9,093 nt of DNA from Desulfobacteraceae bacterium (GCA_024636355.1 JAGXHH010000016.1:1-9093); one strand, 5' to 3'. Shown: positions 1 through 5,902, counted from the stretch's first letter. Numbers and translations are program-made. Notes: generated by a model not told the origin, from the letters alone.

Positions 1-362
1 ATGGTGATCCACCGGCCGGACATCCACTCGCCATGGCGGTTGTAGTGACCGGGATTCCAGACCCGCTCGCAAACCGGGGGAACCCAGACGTTCCGATCCT
101 TATATCGTTTTTCCTTGTATCGTTTCTTGCCGTAGTCGGGTTTATCATATTCGCGATAATGCCGGTCGTTCTGGATCACGGCCACCCGGGCGGGAGCCTC
201 GTCCCGGCGGTCGCTCAGGATAGCGTGGCCGAGGATTGCCGCGCCAACGCCGATGGCTACCCCTTCCCATCGATGCCGCTGTTTGTCGCCGGCAAATGCC
301 GGCACGCTGATAAACGACACCAGGAAAACCGCAACGAGCAGGGAGATAACTGTTTTTTTCAT
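1..362 (-). CDS. Secreted/periplasmic hypothetical protein, 3' end outside window
   Basis: The reading frame begins at the ATG at 362-360 and stays open to the left edge, giving 120 complete codons. The first 24 residues form a classical Sec signal peptide: MKKT, a hydrophobic core (VISLLVAVFLVSF), then a VPAFA|GD cleavage site. The mature part starts basic and hydrophilic, then has a short Gly/Ala-rich stretch (GVAIGVGAAILGHAI, about residues 36-50), possibly a glycine-zipper-like segment. A Lys/Tyr/Arg-rich linker follows (YGKKRYKEKRYKDR). The visible end has aromatic motifs (WVPPVCERVWNPGHY, then GEWMSGRWI) of the 'W-x-PGHY' kind seen in small envelope proteins. AAGGAGG lies five bases before the ATG, which fixes the start. 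The gene is 108 bp downstream of the baeR-like stop on the same strand, so it may be a member or target of that envelope-stress system (inference). Function unknown. Confidence 0.85.
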   Translation of the reverse strand, partial: MKKTVISLLVAVFLVSFISVPAFAGDKQRHRWEGVAIGVGAAILGHAILSDRRDEAPARVAVIQNDRHYREYDKPDYGKKRYKEKRYKDRNVWVPPVCERVWNPGHYNRHGEWMSGRWIT

Positions 363-367
363 TTTTG

Positions 368-374
368 CCTCCTT
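368..374 (-). promoter_or_regulatory. Shine-Dalgarno site of the secreted protein gene
   Basis: Read on the minus strand this is AAGGAGG, followed by a five-base spacer and ATG. It is one of the strongest ribosome binding sites in the window and decides the start at 362. Confidence 0.85.
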
Positions 375-384
375 TTTAATTACT

Positions 385-435
385 GCATGCGTTTCCGGAA
401 ACCGACGTTGTTATAGTCCCGGATTTTACGCATGC
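385..435. promoter_or_regulatory. Nested inverted repeats upstream of the secreted protein gene
   Basis: GCATGCGT at 385-392 is matched by its exact reverse complement at 428-435. Beside the left arm lies the perfect 12-bp palindrome GTTTCCGGAAAC (391-402). Between the arms, on the minus strand, is TATAAC (about 412-417), a plausible -10 element, but I find no good -35. The arrangement would suit an operator or a leader hairpin controlling the gene starting at 362. Which of these it is cannot be told from sequence alone. Confidence 0.4.
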
Positions 436-449
436 CGGGTGATTTCCCG

Positions 450-466
450 ATCCAGCCAAGCTGGAT
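450..466 (-). other. Short hairpin just after the response regulator stop
   Basis: ATCCAGC and GCTGGAT flank a three-base loop, a perfect 7-bp stem lying 5 bp beyond the response regulator stop. No run of T follows on the minus strand, so it is not a canonical intrinsic terminator. It may protect the 3' end of the transcript or weakly attenuate readthrough into the gene at 362. Confidence 0.35.
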
Positions 467-470
467 TCAA

Positions 471-1169
471 TCACATACTCAATTTGTAGCCCACGCCGTA
501 TATCGTCAGGATGCACTCTTTTCCCGGCAGTATATCGGCGATTTTTCTGCGCAGGTTTTTGATATGGCTGTCGATGGTCCGATCATAGCCTTCGAATTGG
601 TACCCCTGGACCTTGTCCAGCAGCTCACTGCGTGAAAAAACGCGTTCCGGCGAGGCGATCAGCACATTCAGCAGTCCGAATTCACTGGGGGTCAGGCTGA
701 GCGCTTTTTCGTCTATGGTCACCTGACGGGTATATTCATCCAGCGTGATGGGGCCGGCGATCAGTCGTCGAGGGGTTTCAACCGGGCGCGCACGCCGCAG
801 GACCGCCCTCACTCGGGCCACCACTTCACGCGGGCTGAAGGGTTTGCAGATGTAGTCGTCCGCCCCGATCTCCAACCCGATCAGCCGGTCCATTTCCTCC
901 ACCCTGGCTGTGACCATAATGATCGGAACGTTGGAAAACCTGCGGACCTCCCGGCAGACCGTTATACCGTCCATGCCGGGCAGCATGAGATCCAGGAGAA
1001 TCAATGCCGGCGCCATATTTTTTACCTGCTCGACAGCCTCATCGCCCCGGGCCAGGCAGGAGACCTTGAAACCGGCTTTCAGCAGGTAGTCGCTAAGGAG
1101 ATCGGCAATCTTTATTTCGTCCTCAACGATCAGTATATGTTCATCGACCATGGAAACCCCCTTCTGCAT
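471..1169 (-). CDS. baeR: BaeR-like OmpR/PhoB-family response regulator
   Basis: Cytoplasmic DNA-binding response regulator, the output partner of the adjacent sensor kinase. Residues about 11-125 are a receiver domain: acidic pair E16/D17, phospho-acceptor D60 in LLDLMLPGMDG, T87 and K109 in DYICKPFSP. Residues about 136-230 are a winged-helix DNA-binding domain (LTPSEFGLL, the recognition-helix region DRTIDSHIKNLRRK, and the wing TIYGVGYKL). Segments such as LTVCRE-like ITVCREVRRFS, RLIGLEIGADDYICKP and DRTIDSHIKNLRRK closely resemble E. coli BaeR as I remember it, which regulates envelope-stress and efflux genes. The length of 232 aa is normal. It follows the kinase gene by 18 bp, so the two are surely co-transcribed. 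An alternative start at 1151 (MVDEHILIVEDE) has a purine-rich AAGGGGG upstream and is equally plausible; the extra six residues do not affect any domain. The orthology to BaeR, as opposed to a related regulator, is inferred from remembered similarity. Confidence 0.93.
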   Translation of the reverse strand: MQKGVSMVDEHILIVEDEIKIADLLSDYLLKAGFKVSCLARGDEAVEQVKNMAPALILLDLMLPGMDGITVCREVRRFSNVPIIMVTARVEEMDRLIGLEIGADDYICKPFSPREVVARVRAVLRRARPVETPRRLIAGPITLDEYTRQVTIDEKALSLTPSEFGLLNVLIASPERVFSRSELLDKVQGYQFEGYDRTIDSHIKNLRRKIADILPGKECILTIYGVGYKLSM

Positions 1170-1187
1170 CGGTTTTCTTCTATTCTG

Positions 1188-2552
1188 CTAAATTAGCGGA
1201 AGCTCGATCCCGATGGACAAGCCACCCGGAGCACTTTTTTCCGCCCATATTCTGCCGCCGTGACTTTCAATGATATGGCGGCAGATCGACAGCCCCAGGC
1301 CGCTGCCCCCGGTATTTCGGTCGCGGGACGCATCTACACGGTAGAGGCGATCGAACAGCCGGGGCAGCGCCTCTTCGGGCACACCGGGCCCGGAATCCGT
1401 AAACATCAGGGTCAGCAGATGGTCATCGGTTGAGCCCGAAATCTTCAGGACTCCGGGCGACTCCACGTACTTGCAGGCATTATCGAGTATGTTGGCGAAG
1501 ACCTGCCCCAACCGGTCGGGGTCCGCCTTTATGCGGATTGACTTGAGGTTGGAAAGCGACAGGTCGATGTTGATCCGGCGCTGGGAAAGGCGGTTTTCAT
1601 AACCGGCCGCGATTTTCTCCAGCACCTGGCCTGGAAAAATCTGCCGCCGGTTTAATAAAAGACTGTCCGAATCGGCCAGGGAGAGCAGGTGCAGATCTTC
1701 CACCAGCTTGCTGATCCGGAGTATCTCTCCGTGCAGGGAAGCCAGATTCCGAGGCGTCGGGTCCCGGACGCCATCCTGGATGGCCTCGATTTCCCCCTGC
1801 AGAACGGCCAGCGGTGTTCTGAGTTCGTGGGAAATATCGGTGAGCCATTGACGCCGCATTTTTTCATAATGTTCAAGCGTGTGGGCCATTTCGTTGAAAT
1901 TTTCGGCCAACTGCCCCAACTCGTCCCCGGTGGTCGGCTTGATTCGAATGGTGAATTCCCGATTGGCCAATTCCCGGGTGCCCCATGTGAGCCGCTGGAT
2001 CGGCCGTATCAGGTGGCGTGAGAACAGGAAGGCGATCAGCGCGGTCAGCCCGATGACAAGACCGCCCAGGATATAGAGCTGCTTTGTCTGCCGTTCGAGC
2101 AAGGCGGCGGGGGGTCCCGATCTGAAATGTTCCCGCTTTTGCAGCCCCAGCCAACCGACAACCTGGTCCTCGACCGTGATGGCGACCAACTGCTGCGGGT
2201 CTTTCAGGCGCGGCATGCCGATAACCGGCCGATGCCGGTCATCCATTAAAAAGAATTTCGGCGCGTTTTTGCGGCGCGGCTTCATTCCATCGCACGCATA
2301 TTCCCCCGGTGCATTTCGCATCAGGCGCCGCCAATAATCGGGATCGGTCGAAATGCCCGCCCACCCGCCTCGGCCACGGTACTCTTCCTGCAGCGCAGGC
2401 ACCAGGACCTCGAGTTTCTCCAGTTCCATCTGCTCGATATAGTTTCTCAGATTCTGATAGAACAGGTATTTCGACAGAAACATGGCGCCGGAAACAATTG
2501 CCAGTATCAGGAAAAACGCGCCAAACAATTTATAAGAAAGCTTCATCTGCAT
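1188..2552 (-). CDS. baeS: BaeS-like membrane sensor histidine kinase
   Basis: Inner-membrane sensor kinase that should autophosphorylate on His and pass the phosphate to the adjacent regulator. Visible order: transmembrane helix at about 9-27, periplasmic sensor region about 31-157, second helix about 159-178, HAMP linker about 180-232, dimerisation/phospho-acceptor helix with H242 in DISHELRTPLAVL, then a HATPase_c domain with N box (N354, D357, N358), G1 box DSGPGV (386-391) and G2 box GGSGLGLSI (415-423). The HELRTPLAVL-x-GE-x-EAIQDGVR stretch and the C-terminal GGSGLGL region resemble E. coli BaeS. The periplasmic region is the least conserved part and carries a basic patch (MKPRRKNAP, about 90-98) with one cysteine, C87; its ligand is unknown. 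The start at 2552 has only a weak GGA upstream, in the stop region of a small ORF that ends 6 bp earlier, suggesting translational coupling. M3 (2546) is an alternative start. Confidence 0.93.
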   Translation of the reverse strand: MQMKLSYKLFGAFFLILAIVSGAMFLSKYLFYQNLRNYIEQMELEKLEVLVPALQEEYRGRGGWAGISTDPDYWRRLMRNAPGEYACDGMKPRRKNAPKFFLMDDRHRPVIGMPRLKDPQQLVAITVEDQVVGWLGLQKREHFRSGPPAALLERQTKQLYILGGLVIGLTALIAFLFSRHLIRPIQRLTWGTRELANREFTIRIKPTTGDELGQLAENFNEMAHTLEHYEKMRRQWLTDISHELRTPLAVLQGEIEAIQDGVRDPTPRNLASLHGEILRISKLVEDLHLLSLADSDSLLLNRRQIFPGQVLEKIAAGYENRLSQRRINIDLSLSNLKSIRIKADPDRLGQVFANILDNACKYVESPGVLKISGSTDDHLLTLMFTDSGPGVPEEALPRLFDRLYRVDASRDRNTGGSGLGLSICRHIIESHGGRIWAEKSAPGGLSIGIELPLI

Positions 2553-2558
2553 CAGTGA

Positions 2559-2657
2559 TTATCCATTCAGGTTCGCAAAAGAGCCTGTCAGCACGCTCAA
2601 TAGAAACCATTTTTCGATGAACTTCAACGCTTTTCCGGATCTGCCGATAAAGCCCAT
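2559..2657 (-). CDS. Candidate 32-aa small protein or leader peptide before baeS
   Basis: ATG at 2657-2655, stop TAA at 2561-2559, 32 codons. It begins MGFIGRSGKALKFIEKW and continues FLLSVLTGSFANLNG. GGAGG (2662-2666) sits four bases before the ATG, a much better ribosome binding site than that of baeS. The peptide has a basic, amphipathic N-terminal half (R6, K9, K12, K16) and a hydrophobic WFLLSVLTGSF core, as in small membrane-associated peptides. It lies in the same frame as baeS, separated from it by the TAA and two codons, so ribosomes finishing it would be placed on the baeS start. An in-frame ATG eight codons upstream (2681) would give 40 aa but lacks a ribosome site. It could be a real small protein, a coupling leader, or chance. 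No homologue is recognised. Confidence 0.5.
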   Translation of the reverse strand: MGFIGRSGKALKFIEKWFLLSVLTGSFANLNG

Positions 2658-2685
2658 ATTTCCTCCACATTTTCTCCACATTTAC

Positions 2686-2714
2686 AAAGGGGTCGAAAGA
2701 CCCCTTTTTTTTTT
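2686..2714 (+). terminator. Plus-strand intrinsic terminator-like hairpin
   Basis: AAAGGGGTC (2686-2694), loop GAAA, GACCCCTTT (2699-2707) form a perfect 9-bp stem with a stable GNRA-type loop, and the T tract runs without a break from 2705 to 2714. This is a textbook rho-independent terminator for plus-strand transcription. No plus-strand gene precedes it, and I find no convincing plus-strand promoter between 2553 and 2686. In the minus direction the hairpin lies in the 5' leader of the small ORF and baeS, where it is followed only by TTTGTAAAT, so it should terminate poorly that way. Confidence 0.6.
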
Positions 2715-2808
2715 GCAGCCCGCCATGATTCGAATTCGATTGTATTTTCTTCTGTACGCAGCCGATGCGCTTCCTTCGTCAGCACATCCTGACAGGAAGA
2801 TGTTCCAT

Positions 2809-2882
2809 CGTCATTGGCGCAGGCTGCAATCCAGGCTTTACGGACATTTCTGGACCCCGACCTGCGCCGTGGTGACGTGCGA
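2809..2882. repeat. Dispersed palindromic element, copy A (degenerate)
   Basis: This 74-bp stretch is a diverged direct copy of 2974-3050, sharing CGTCATT, GCAATCCAGGCTTTA, ACATTTCTGGACCCCG and GGTGACGTGCGA. The outer CGTCA/TGACG pairing is kept, but both inner stems carry mismatches. This type of element is widespread in proteobacterial genomes and gives rise to spurious ORFs with a 'HPGAGRGPE' translation. A shorter partial repeat, GTGACGTGCGAAGATG at 2872-2887 and GTGAGGTGCGAAGATG at 2894-2909, adjoins it. Confidence 0.7.
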
Positions 2883-2973
2883 AGATGGCCGGGGTGAGGT
2901 GCGAAGATGAATGGTGAATCGAAACGGGGGAAAACCATTTAGGAATACTGGCTGACAGAATTAAGCTTCCATC

Positions 2974-3050
2974 CGTCATTGCGGCGAAGGCCGCAATCCA
3001 GGCTTTAGCGAACATTTCTGGACCCCGGCCGGCGCCGGGGTGACGTGCGA
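2974..3050. repeat. Dispersed palindromic element, copy B (intact)
   Basis: Outer arms CGTCA (2974-2978) and TGACG (3031-3035) enclose two perfect inner hairpins: TGCGGC-GAAG-GCCGCA (2980-2995) and ACCCCGGC-CGGC-GCCGGGGT (3012-3031). The folded form is a three-way junction. The element is in the gap downstream of pyk and upstream of the baeS operon, where it could stabilise or end transcripts. It carries no gene; the ORFs crossing it are artefacts of the repeat. Confidence 0.75.
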
Positions 3051-3064
3051 TAGGACTAACGGCC

Positions 3065-3108
3065 ATTGTCGGGATGTGAATCCCGACCTACGATTCACAT
3101 CCGACAAT
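3065..3108 (-). repeat. REP-like palindrome with GTAG head, 3' of pyk
   Basis: On the minus strand GTAG (3091-3088) is followed by the perfect hairpin GTCGGGA-N6-TCCCGAC (3087-3068), the layout of REP elements recognised by RAYT-type transposases. The same DNA also belongs to a larger inverted repeat: ATTGTCGGGATGTGAATC (3065-3082) pairs with GATTCACATCCGACAAT (3092-3108) with one bulged base. The two folds exclude each other. It starts 19 bp beyond the pyk stop; no T tract follows. Confidence 0.65.
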
Positions 3109-3126
3109 TATGACCGGAGTTATCTT

Positions 3127-4539
3127 TTACTTGCGTTTCAGCATGTTTTCAGCGGTGTTGATCTCGATGAAGGAGGCGCCGAAGTCGGAACCGAAATTGC
3201 CGGCCAGGACGGTGATCAGGTTGTCCCCCTCAAAATGCCCTTCCCGCAGCAGACGGGTCAGTGCCTTATGGAGAAATTCGTGTGAGGTCAGGTCCGTTTG
3301 CATAAAATTGGCATGAACGCCGTACGATAGCGCCAGTTCGCGCTTGACCCGCTGGTCATAGCACTGGGCGAAAACAGTACTCAGGCCCCGGTATGCGGCC
3401 AGGCTCCGGATGGTCCTGCCGCTGATGGTGTCGGCAAGCAGCGCCCGGGTTTTTAGCCGCATGGACGCCTTTACCGCGGCTTTGGCCAGGTAGCTGGTAA
3501 TCGTGTTTTCCGACTCATACGCGGTATCGATATGCGCCATCCGGCTCGATTCGATTTCAGCGGCAATGGTCGTCATCATCTGTATCGATTCCAGGGGATA
3601 CTTGCCGTTGGCAGTTTCGCCGGAGAGCATCACCGCGTCCGTGCCGTCCAGGCAGGCATTGGCCACGTCGGATACTTCGGCGCGGGTGGGACGAGGGGAT
3701 AGAATCATCGACTGGAGCATCTGGGTGGCGATGATCACCGGTTTCCGCCTGTCGATGCATTTTTTGACCAGGCTTTTCTGAATGAGCGGAATCTTCTGGG
3801 CCGGGATTTCAATTGCCAGATCCCCCCTGGCGATCATGGCGCCATAGGCATGGTCCAGGATTTCATCAATATTATCGACACCTTCCCGGTTTTCAATTTT
3901 GGCGATAATCTTGACCCGGCTCTTTTTTGCATCCAGGATCTCCTGGATGGCGAGCACATCCTCTTTCCTGCGTACAAAGGAATGGGCGATGAATTCGATA
4001 TCCTTGTCTGCGGCAAAATTGACGAATTCGATATCTTTTGCGCTCAGGGATGGCAGGTTCCTGATTTTAACCCCGGGCAGGTTGATGCTTTTGCGCCCCC
4101 GGATGAACCCGTCATTTCGGACCTCGCATTTCAGTCCCCGCTCCTCCCTGGCGAGCACCGCCAGTTCGATATCCCCGTCATCGATCAGTATCCGGTCGCC
4201 CGGAGAGAGTTCCTCGGTAAACCCGTCATAATTGACGCACACACACTCGGGCGAGGTTTCCCTGGTTTTATCCCCCCGGAAAAAGATCGTATCCCCGGTC
4301 CGGACCGGGATTTCCCGTGCGCTCTCGGTGGTCCGGATCTCGGGTCCCTTGGTGTCGATTATAATGGGGATGCGGTCCGATACGCCCCGGACATTGTCGA
4401 TGATGACGGACGCCTCTTCCATGTTCAGGTGGGCCGTATTGATCCGCACCGCATCCATGCCGGCTTCGTAAAGCTTTTTGAGAAACGGGGAATCGCATTG
4501 TCTGCTTGAGATAGTGGCGATAATTTTTGTTTTTTTCAT
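3127..4539 (-). CDS. pyk: Pyruvate kinase
   Basis: Last step of glycolysis: phosphoenolpyruvate + ADP to pyruvate + ATP, in the cytoplasm. All core motifs are visible: R32 and N34 in VRINTAH, the DTKGPEIRT segment (62-70) that supplies D62, T63 and K64, a B domain at about 72-165, the catalytic lysine segment IIAKIENREGVDNIDEI (K214, E216 as metal ligand), MIARGDLAIEIP (236-246, D240 as metal ligand), ATQMLQSM (271-278) and DAVMLSGETANGKYP (301-315). The C-terminal domain (about 347-470) ends NFGSDFGASFIEI. At 470 aa the length is normal. The glutamate in KGPEIRT is the form associated with K+-dependent enzymes. The usual N-x-S-H(G) is N-T-A-H here, so the serine that helps bind K+ is alanine. 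The MKKTKIIATIS start with NTAH resembles a subgroup I associate with Bacteroidetes and deltaproteobacteria (inference). It is a single-gene unit with its own promoter. Confidence 0.96.
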   Translation of the reverse strand: MKKTKIIATISSRQCDSPFLKKLYEAGMDAVRINTAHLNMEEASVIIDNVRGVSDRIPIIIDTKGPEIRTTESAREIPVRTGDTIFFRGDKTRETSPECVCVNYDGFTEELSPGDRILIDDGDIELAVLAREERGLKCEVRNDGFIRGRKSINLPGVKIRNLPSLSAKDIEFVNFAADKDIEFIAHSFVRRKEDVLAIQEILDAKKSRVKIIAKIENREGVDNIDEILDHAYGAMIARGDLAIEIPAQKIPLIQKSLVKKCIDRRKPVIIATQMLQSMILSPRPTRAEVSDVANACLDGTDAVMLSGETANGKYPLESIQMMTTIAAEIESSRMAHIDTAYESENTITSYLAKAAVKASMRLKTRALLADTISGRTIRSLAAYRGLSTVFAQCYDQRVKRELALSYGVHANFMQTDLTSHEFLHKALTRLLREGHFEGDNLITVLAGNFGSDFGASFIEINTAENMLKRK

Positions 4540-4632
4540 ATAGGGTCTGTTTTCCGGTTGATTGAATATTGAATACGGCTGCGCTGGCCGGGAGAACGGG
4601 CTCTTTTTGAAGATCGCAGCTCATGGTCGTAT

Positions 4633-4661
4633 ATCATAAACGGATCAGGACGATTCTTCAA
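4633..4661 (-). promoter_or_regulatory. Sigma70-type promoter for pyk
   Basis: On the minus strand, TTGAAG (4661-4656), a 17-bp spacer and TATGAT (4638-4633) match the sigma70 consensus at 4/6 and 5/6. Transcription would start near 4626, leaving a leader of about 85 nt before the pyk ATG. That leader contains a possible 6-bp outer stem (GCTGCG near the 5' end with CGCAGC, 4615-4620 and 4578-4583). The pyk start has no clear Shine-Dalgarno sequence. Confidence 0.6.
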
Positions 4662-4778
4662 TCCATTTCAGGCGCATACGCAGCCATCCTTATTAAGGAG
4701 CTTCCAGCGTAACAGGAGAAAGGGTCGCTGAATCTGCGGATGATGTAAAGCAATTTCCGGTGAACGTCGAAAGGCTCT

Positions 4779-4839
4779 GTAGGAGCGGGCCATGCCCGCG
4801 ATGGCGGATGCATTTTTCGCGGGCATGGCCCGCTCCTAC
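4779..4839. repeat. REPIN: perfect inverted pair of REP elements
   Basis: Two identical 23-bp arms in inverted orientation, 4779-4801 and 4817-4839, flank a 15-bp spacer. Each arm begins GTAGGAGC and contains its own hairpin GCGGGC-CAT-GCCCGC. The GTAG tetranucleotide, the imperfect short palindrome and the tail-to-tail pairing are the hallmarks of REPINs mobilised by RAYT (TnpA-REP) proteins, best known from Pseudomonas. No RAYT gene is in the window. The perfect match of the arms suggests a recent insertion or active maintenance. It lies between pyk's promoter and the 3' end of the MaoC-like gene. Confidence 0.85.
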
Positions 4840-4860
4840 GTGGTCATCCGTTAAATTAAA

Positions 4861-4900
4861 ACTTCATGGATCTTCAGGTTTTCTTCATGTTCTTCATGGT
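4861..4900. repeat. Short CTTCATG-type direct repeats
   Basis: The 40 bp contain CTTCATGGA, TTCTTCATG and TTCTTCATGGT in direct succession (CATGAAGAA on the minus strand), with a diverged CTTCAGG unit. This simple-sequence array sits just beyond the MaoC-like gene stop. A run of nine A (nine T on the minus strand) at 4901-4909 separates them, but no GC-rich stem precedes it, so it is not a normal terminator. No function can be assigned. Confidence 0.45.
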
Positions 4901-4912
4901 AAAAAAAAATGG

Positions 4913-5785
4913 CTATCGAAGTTGCACACATCCACTGCGAACGGCTTTTCGGTTTTCCGCATTAAACACGTCAAAGAAAACGTCCGTGTGCTTTTTATGC
5001 TTTTTTTTGCCGGTGCAGCATATCCGGATATGCGTTCCGGGCATGACCATACCGGTAAATCTGCATGAAATATCGAAAACCCGATGCGGATTGCCATCCG
5101 CTTCCCTGTTCACTATTTCACGAACGGCATGGGCGAAGGTGGCGGTTCCCTGCAGGATAATCCCGGGCAGGCCCACGGATTTTGCGAAATCCGGCGACGT
5201 GTGAATGGGGAAAACGATATTCGAACATCCATCGTATACGTAAGGCGCAGAAGGGGGTATGTAGATTTCGGCTTCCCAAGCCACTTCCCCTTCCCGGTCA
5301 TTTTCGGGTAATGGCAGCAATTGCTCGGCGCCTTTTCCATTATCGCACGCCACACCTCTTAACATGGCGCCGCTATATTCCGTAAAAACCGGCTGGCCGG
5401 CATCGTCAATTGCCTCCAGTTTGATCACCGCATGAGCGCCCGAGCGGTGGGGCAGGATGGCTGCTATATGACCGGAGATCGTCAGGCGGTCCCCGGGCCG
5501 GATCAGCCGGTGGATAATCAGGCGTTCGGTATAATGGACCTGCGTCATCAGGATTTCTTTTGGAAACACCTGCGATTCGATAAACTCCCCGAGGTTTCCA
5601 ATGACGGGCCAGGTAACGGAAACCGGAAAAACAGGATGGGCCGCAATCCCCCCGTTTCGGGTATCGTCGAAATAGACGGGGTTGTCGTCCTGGACGGCGG
5701 CGGCGTAATTGGTGGTATCCCTCCAGTGAATTTCGGTTTTAAAATTTTTAAGGAGTGTTCCCGCAAGACCCGAATCAATTTTCAT
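4913..5785 (-). CDS. MaoC-superfamily double-hotdog dehydratase-like protein
   Basis: Predicted cytoplasmic acyl-CoA or acyl-ACP hydratase/dehydratase-like protein. Residue numbers are from M at 5785. The N-terminal hotdog (about 10-145) contains YAAAVQDDNPVYFDD (27-41), with the D-x-NP pattern of MaoC proteins but Tyr where the catalytic His usually sits. The C-terminal hotdog (about 165-290) contains NIVFPIHTSPDFAKSVGLPGI (189-209), QGTAT (212-216) and CRFTGMVMPGTHIRI. The C-terminal half keeps the His of 'PIH' but lacks the Asp five residues before it, and has QG where R-hydratases have HG. The two halves may therefore share one composite site, or the protein may bind an acyl chain without hydration. 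Start: GAAGGA lies six bases before the ATG at 5785, whereas the longer start at 5803 has no ribosome site, so 290 aa is preferred over 296. Substrate unknown; no fatty-acid gene adjoins it. Confidence 0.85.
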   Translation of the reverse strand: MKIDSGLAGTLLKNFKTEIHWRDTTNYAAAVQDDNPVYFDDTRNGGIAAHPVFPVSVTWPVIGNLGEFIESQVFPKEILMTQVHYTERLIIHRLIRPGDRLTISGHIAAILPHRSGAHAVIKLEAIDDAGQPVFTEYSGAMLRGVACDNGKGAEQLLPLPENDREGEVAWEAEIYIPPSAPYVYDGCSNIVFPIHTSPDFAKSVGLPGIILQGTATFAHAVREIVNREADGNPHRVFDISCRFTGMVMPGTHIRICCTGKKKHKKHTDVFFDVFNAENRKAVRSGCVQLR

Positions 5786-5791
5786 GACGAT

Positions 5792-5797
5792 TCCTTC
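5792..5797 (-). promoter_or_regulatory. Shine-Dalgarno site deciding the MaoC-like start
   Basis: GAAGGA on the minus strand, six bases before the ATG at 5785. It lies inside the longer reading frame starting at 5803, which has only AT-rich sequence before it. This makes 5785 the better start. Confidence 0.7.
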
Positions 5798-5825
5798 AGA
5801 CATTTAGTTCGCAATTCACAATTAG

Positions 5826-5902
5826 CTATTCACAATTCGCAATTTATACAGACTATTAAAGTCAATGAAAATTGTGAATTGTAAATTGTTAATGGTGAAT
5901 AG
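5826..5902. repeat. AT-rich inverted repeat upstream of the MaoC-like gene
   Basis: Left arm 5826-5846 (CTATTCACAATTCGCAATTT...) and right arm 5882-5902 are inverted copies matching at 18 of 21 positions. The DNA around both arms is made of further ATTCACAATT/AATTGTGAATT units (5811-5820 and 5870-5880), so the region is a composite of one short motif in both orientations. Such AATTCACAATT elements occur dispersed in many environmental genomes. It fills most of the 193-bp gap between the MaoC-like gene and the ABC permease. Confidence 0.65.

Noticed and set aside
2739..2744. TACAAT on the minus strand as -10 of the baeS operon
   Set aside because: The hexamer is good, but nothing like TTGACA lies 16-18 bp upstream, so I do not annotate it as a promoter.
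2617..3066. Overlapping ORFs of about 95-104 codons on both strands
   Set aside because: They are translations of the dispersed palindromic elements (the 'HPGAGRGPE' artefact) and of the terminator region, with no ribosome site or domain.
3850..4509. 219-codon plus-strand reading frame
   Set aside because: Antisense shadow of pyruvate kinase, which is complete and conserved in the other direction.
4901..4910. T run on the minus strand as terminator of the MaoC-like gene
   Set aside because: No stable GC-rich stem lies directly before the T run, so it lacks the structure of an intrinsic terminator.
2559..5902. CRISPR array or att site
   Set aside because: The repeats are inverted pairs or two-copy elements without regular spacers, and there is no cas gene, integrase or tRNA.
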